Positions 63,945-64,000 of a DNA stretch of 64,000 bases are shown here, one piece after another. Position 1 is the stretch's first letter, and each line of letters starts with the position of its first letter. The notes under the pieces were generated by a model. It was not told where the DNA came from, ran no database searches, and worked only from the letters and a program-made list of their open reading frames with translations. A program made the position numbers and the translations under genes. This DNA comes from Batillaria attramentaria (taxonomy: Eukaryota > Mollusca > Gastropoda > Batillariidae): NCBI GenBank assembly GCA_018292915.2, contig JACVVK020000456.1, positions 264,501-328,500 of the forward strand, read 5' to 3'.

Positions 63945-64000
63945 TATTGCTGGTGTATACAGTTCAGGACTCAGCCCGGCGAAAAATCACGTGCTTTCTG

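Overview
This window is nuclear DNA from an animal, most likely a mollusc and probably a gastropod. The evidence is intron-split genes with GT-AG junctions, extracellular-matrix genes of metazoan type (laminin, fasciclin), an AIG1/GIMAP GTPase gene pair of the kind expanded in molluscs, tRNA-derived SINEs with target-site duplications, and very dense (TG)n, (GA)n, (ATT)n and (AAC)n microsatellites. The species assignment is inference. All gene models were built by hand from open frames, splice junctions, phase agreement and paralog comparison; no transcript data were available.

Layout. (1) About 0.2-22.1 kb, + strand: a tandem pair of paralogous GIMAP-like GTPase genes with the same seven coding exons and the same intron phases. 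Each predicted protein has an N-terminal RanBP2-type zinc finger, an AIG1 GTPase domain, a charged helical tail and a C-terminal polybasic CaaX box (CRVL and CTVL). Upstream of gene 1 lie four perfect CRE sites; upstream of gene 2 lies a 120-bp satellite that grew from a sequence of the local 5' region. (2) 24.2-29.0 kb, + strand: a complete seven-exon gene for a secreted protein with two fasciclin (FAS1) domains. (3) 29.0-33.2 kb: repeats, including a roughly 300-bp tandem element carrying TCAAGGTCA sites and a foldback element whose arms are arrays of a 16-bp unit. (4) 33.6-42.3 kb, - strand: a complete five-exon gene for a type II membrane glycosyltransferase of family GT92. A frameshifted, probably transposon-related coding fragment lies on the + strand inside one of its introns. 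(5) 43-50 kb: intergenic DNA with a pogo/Tigger-like element, a LINE 3' end, foldback elements and a 40-bp minisatellite. (6) 50.0-63.5 kb, - strand: the 3' part (15 exons, about 1011 residues) of a laminin gamma-like chain whose 5' end lies beyond the window. It has LE repeats, a laminin IV domain, few LE repeats after it, and a coiled coil that ends without the Cys and Glu of the canonical gamma-1 tail.

Mobile DNA: two tRNA-headed SINE families (about 14 and 6 copies), several MITE or foldback families with terminal inverted repeats, Tc1/mariner-type elements with TA target duplications, and LINE 3' fragments. The strongest candidate for something undescribed is the zinc-finger/GTPase/CaaX architecture of the GIMAP pair.
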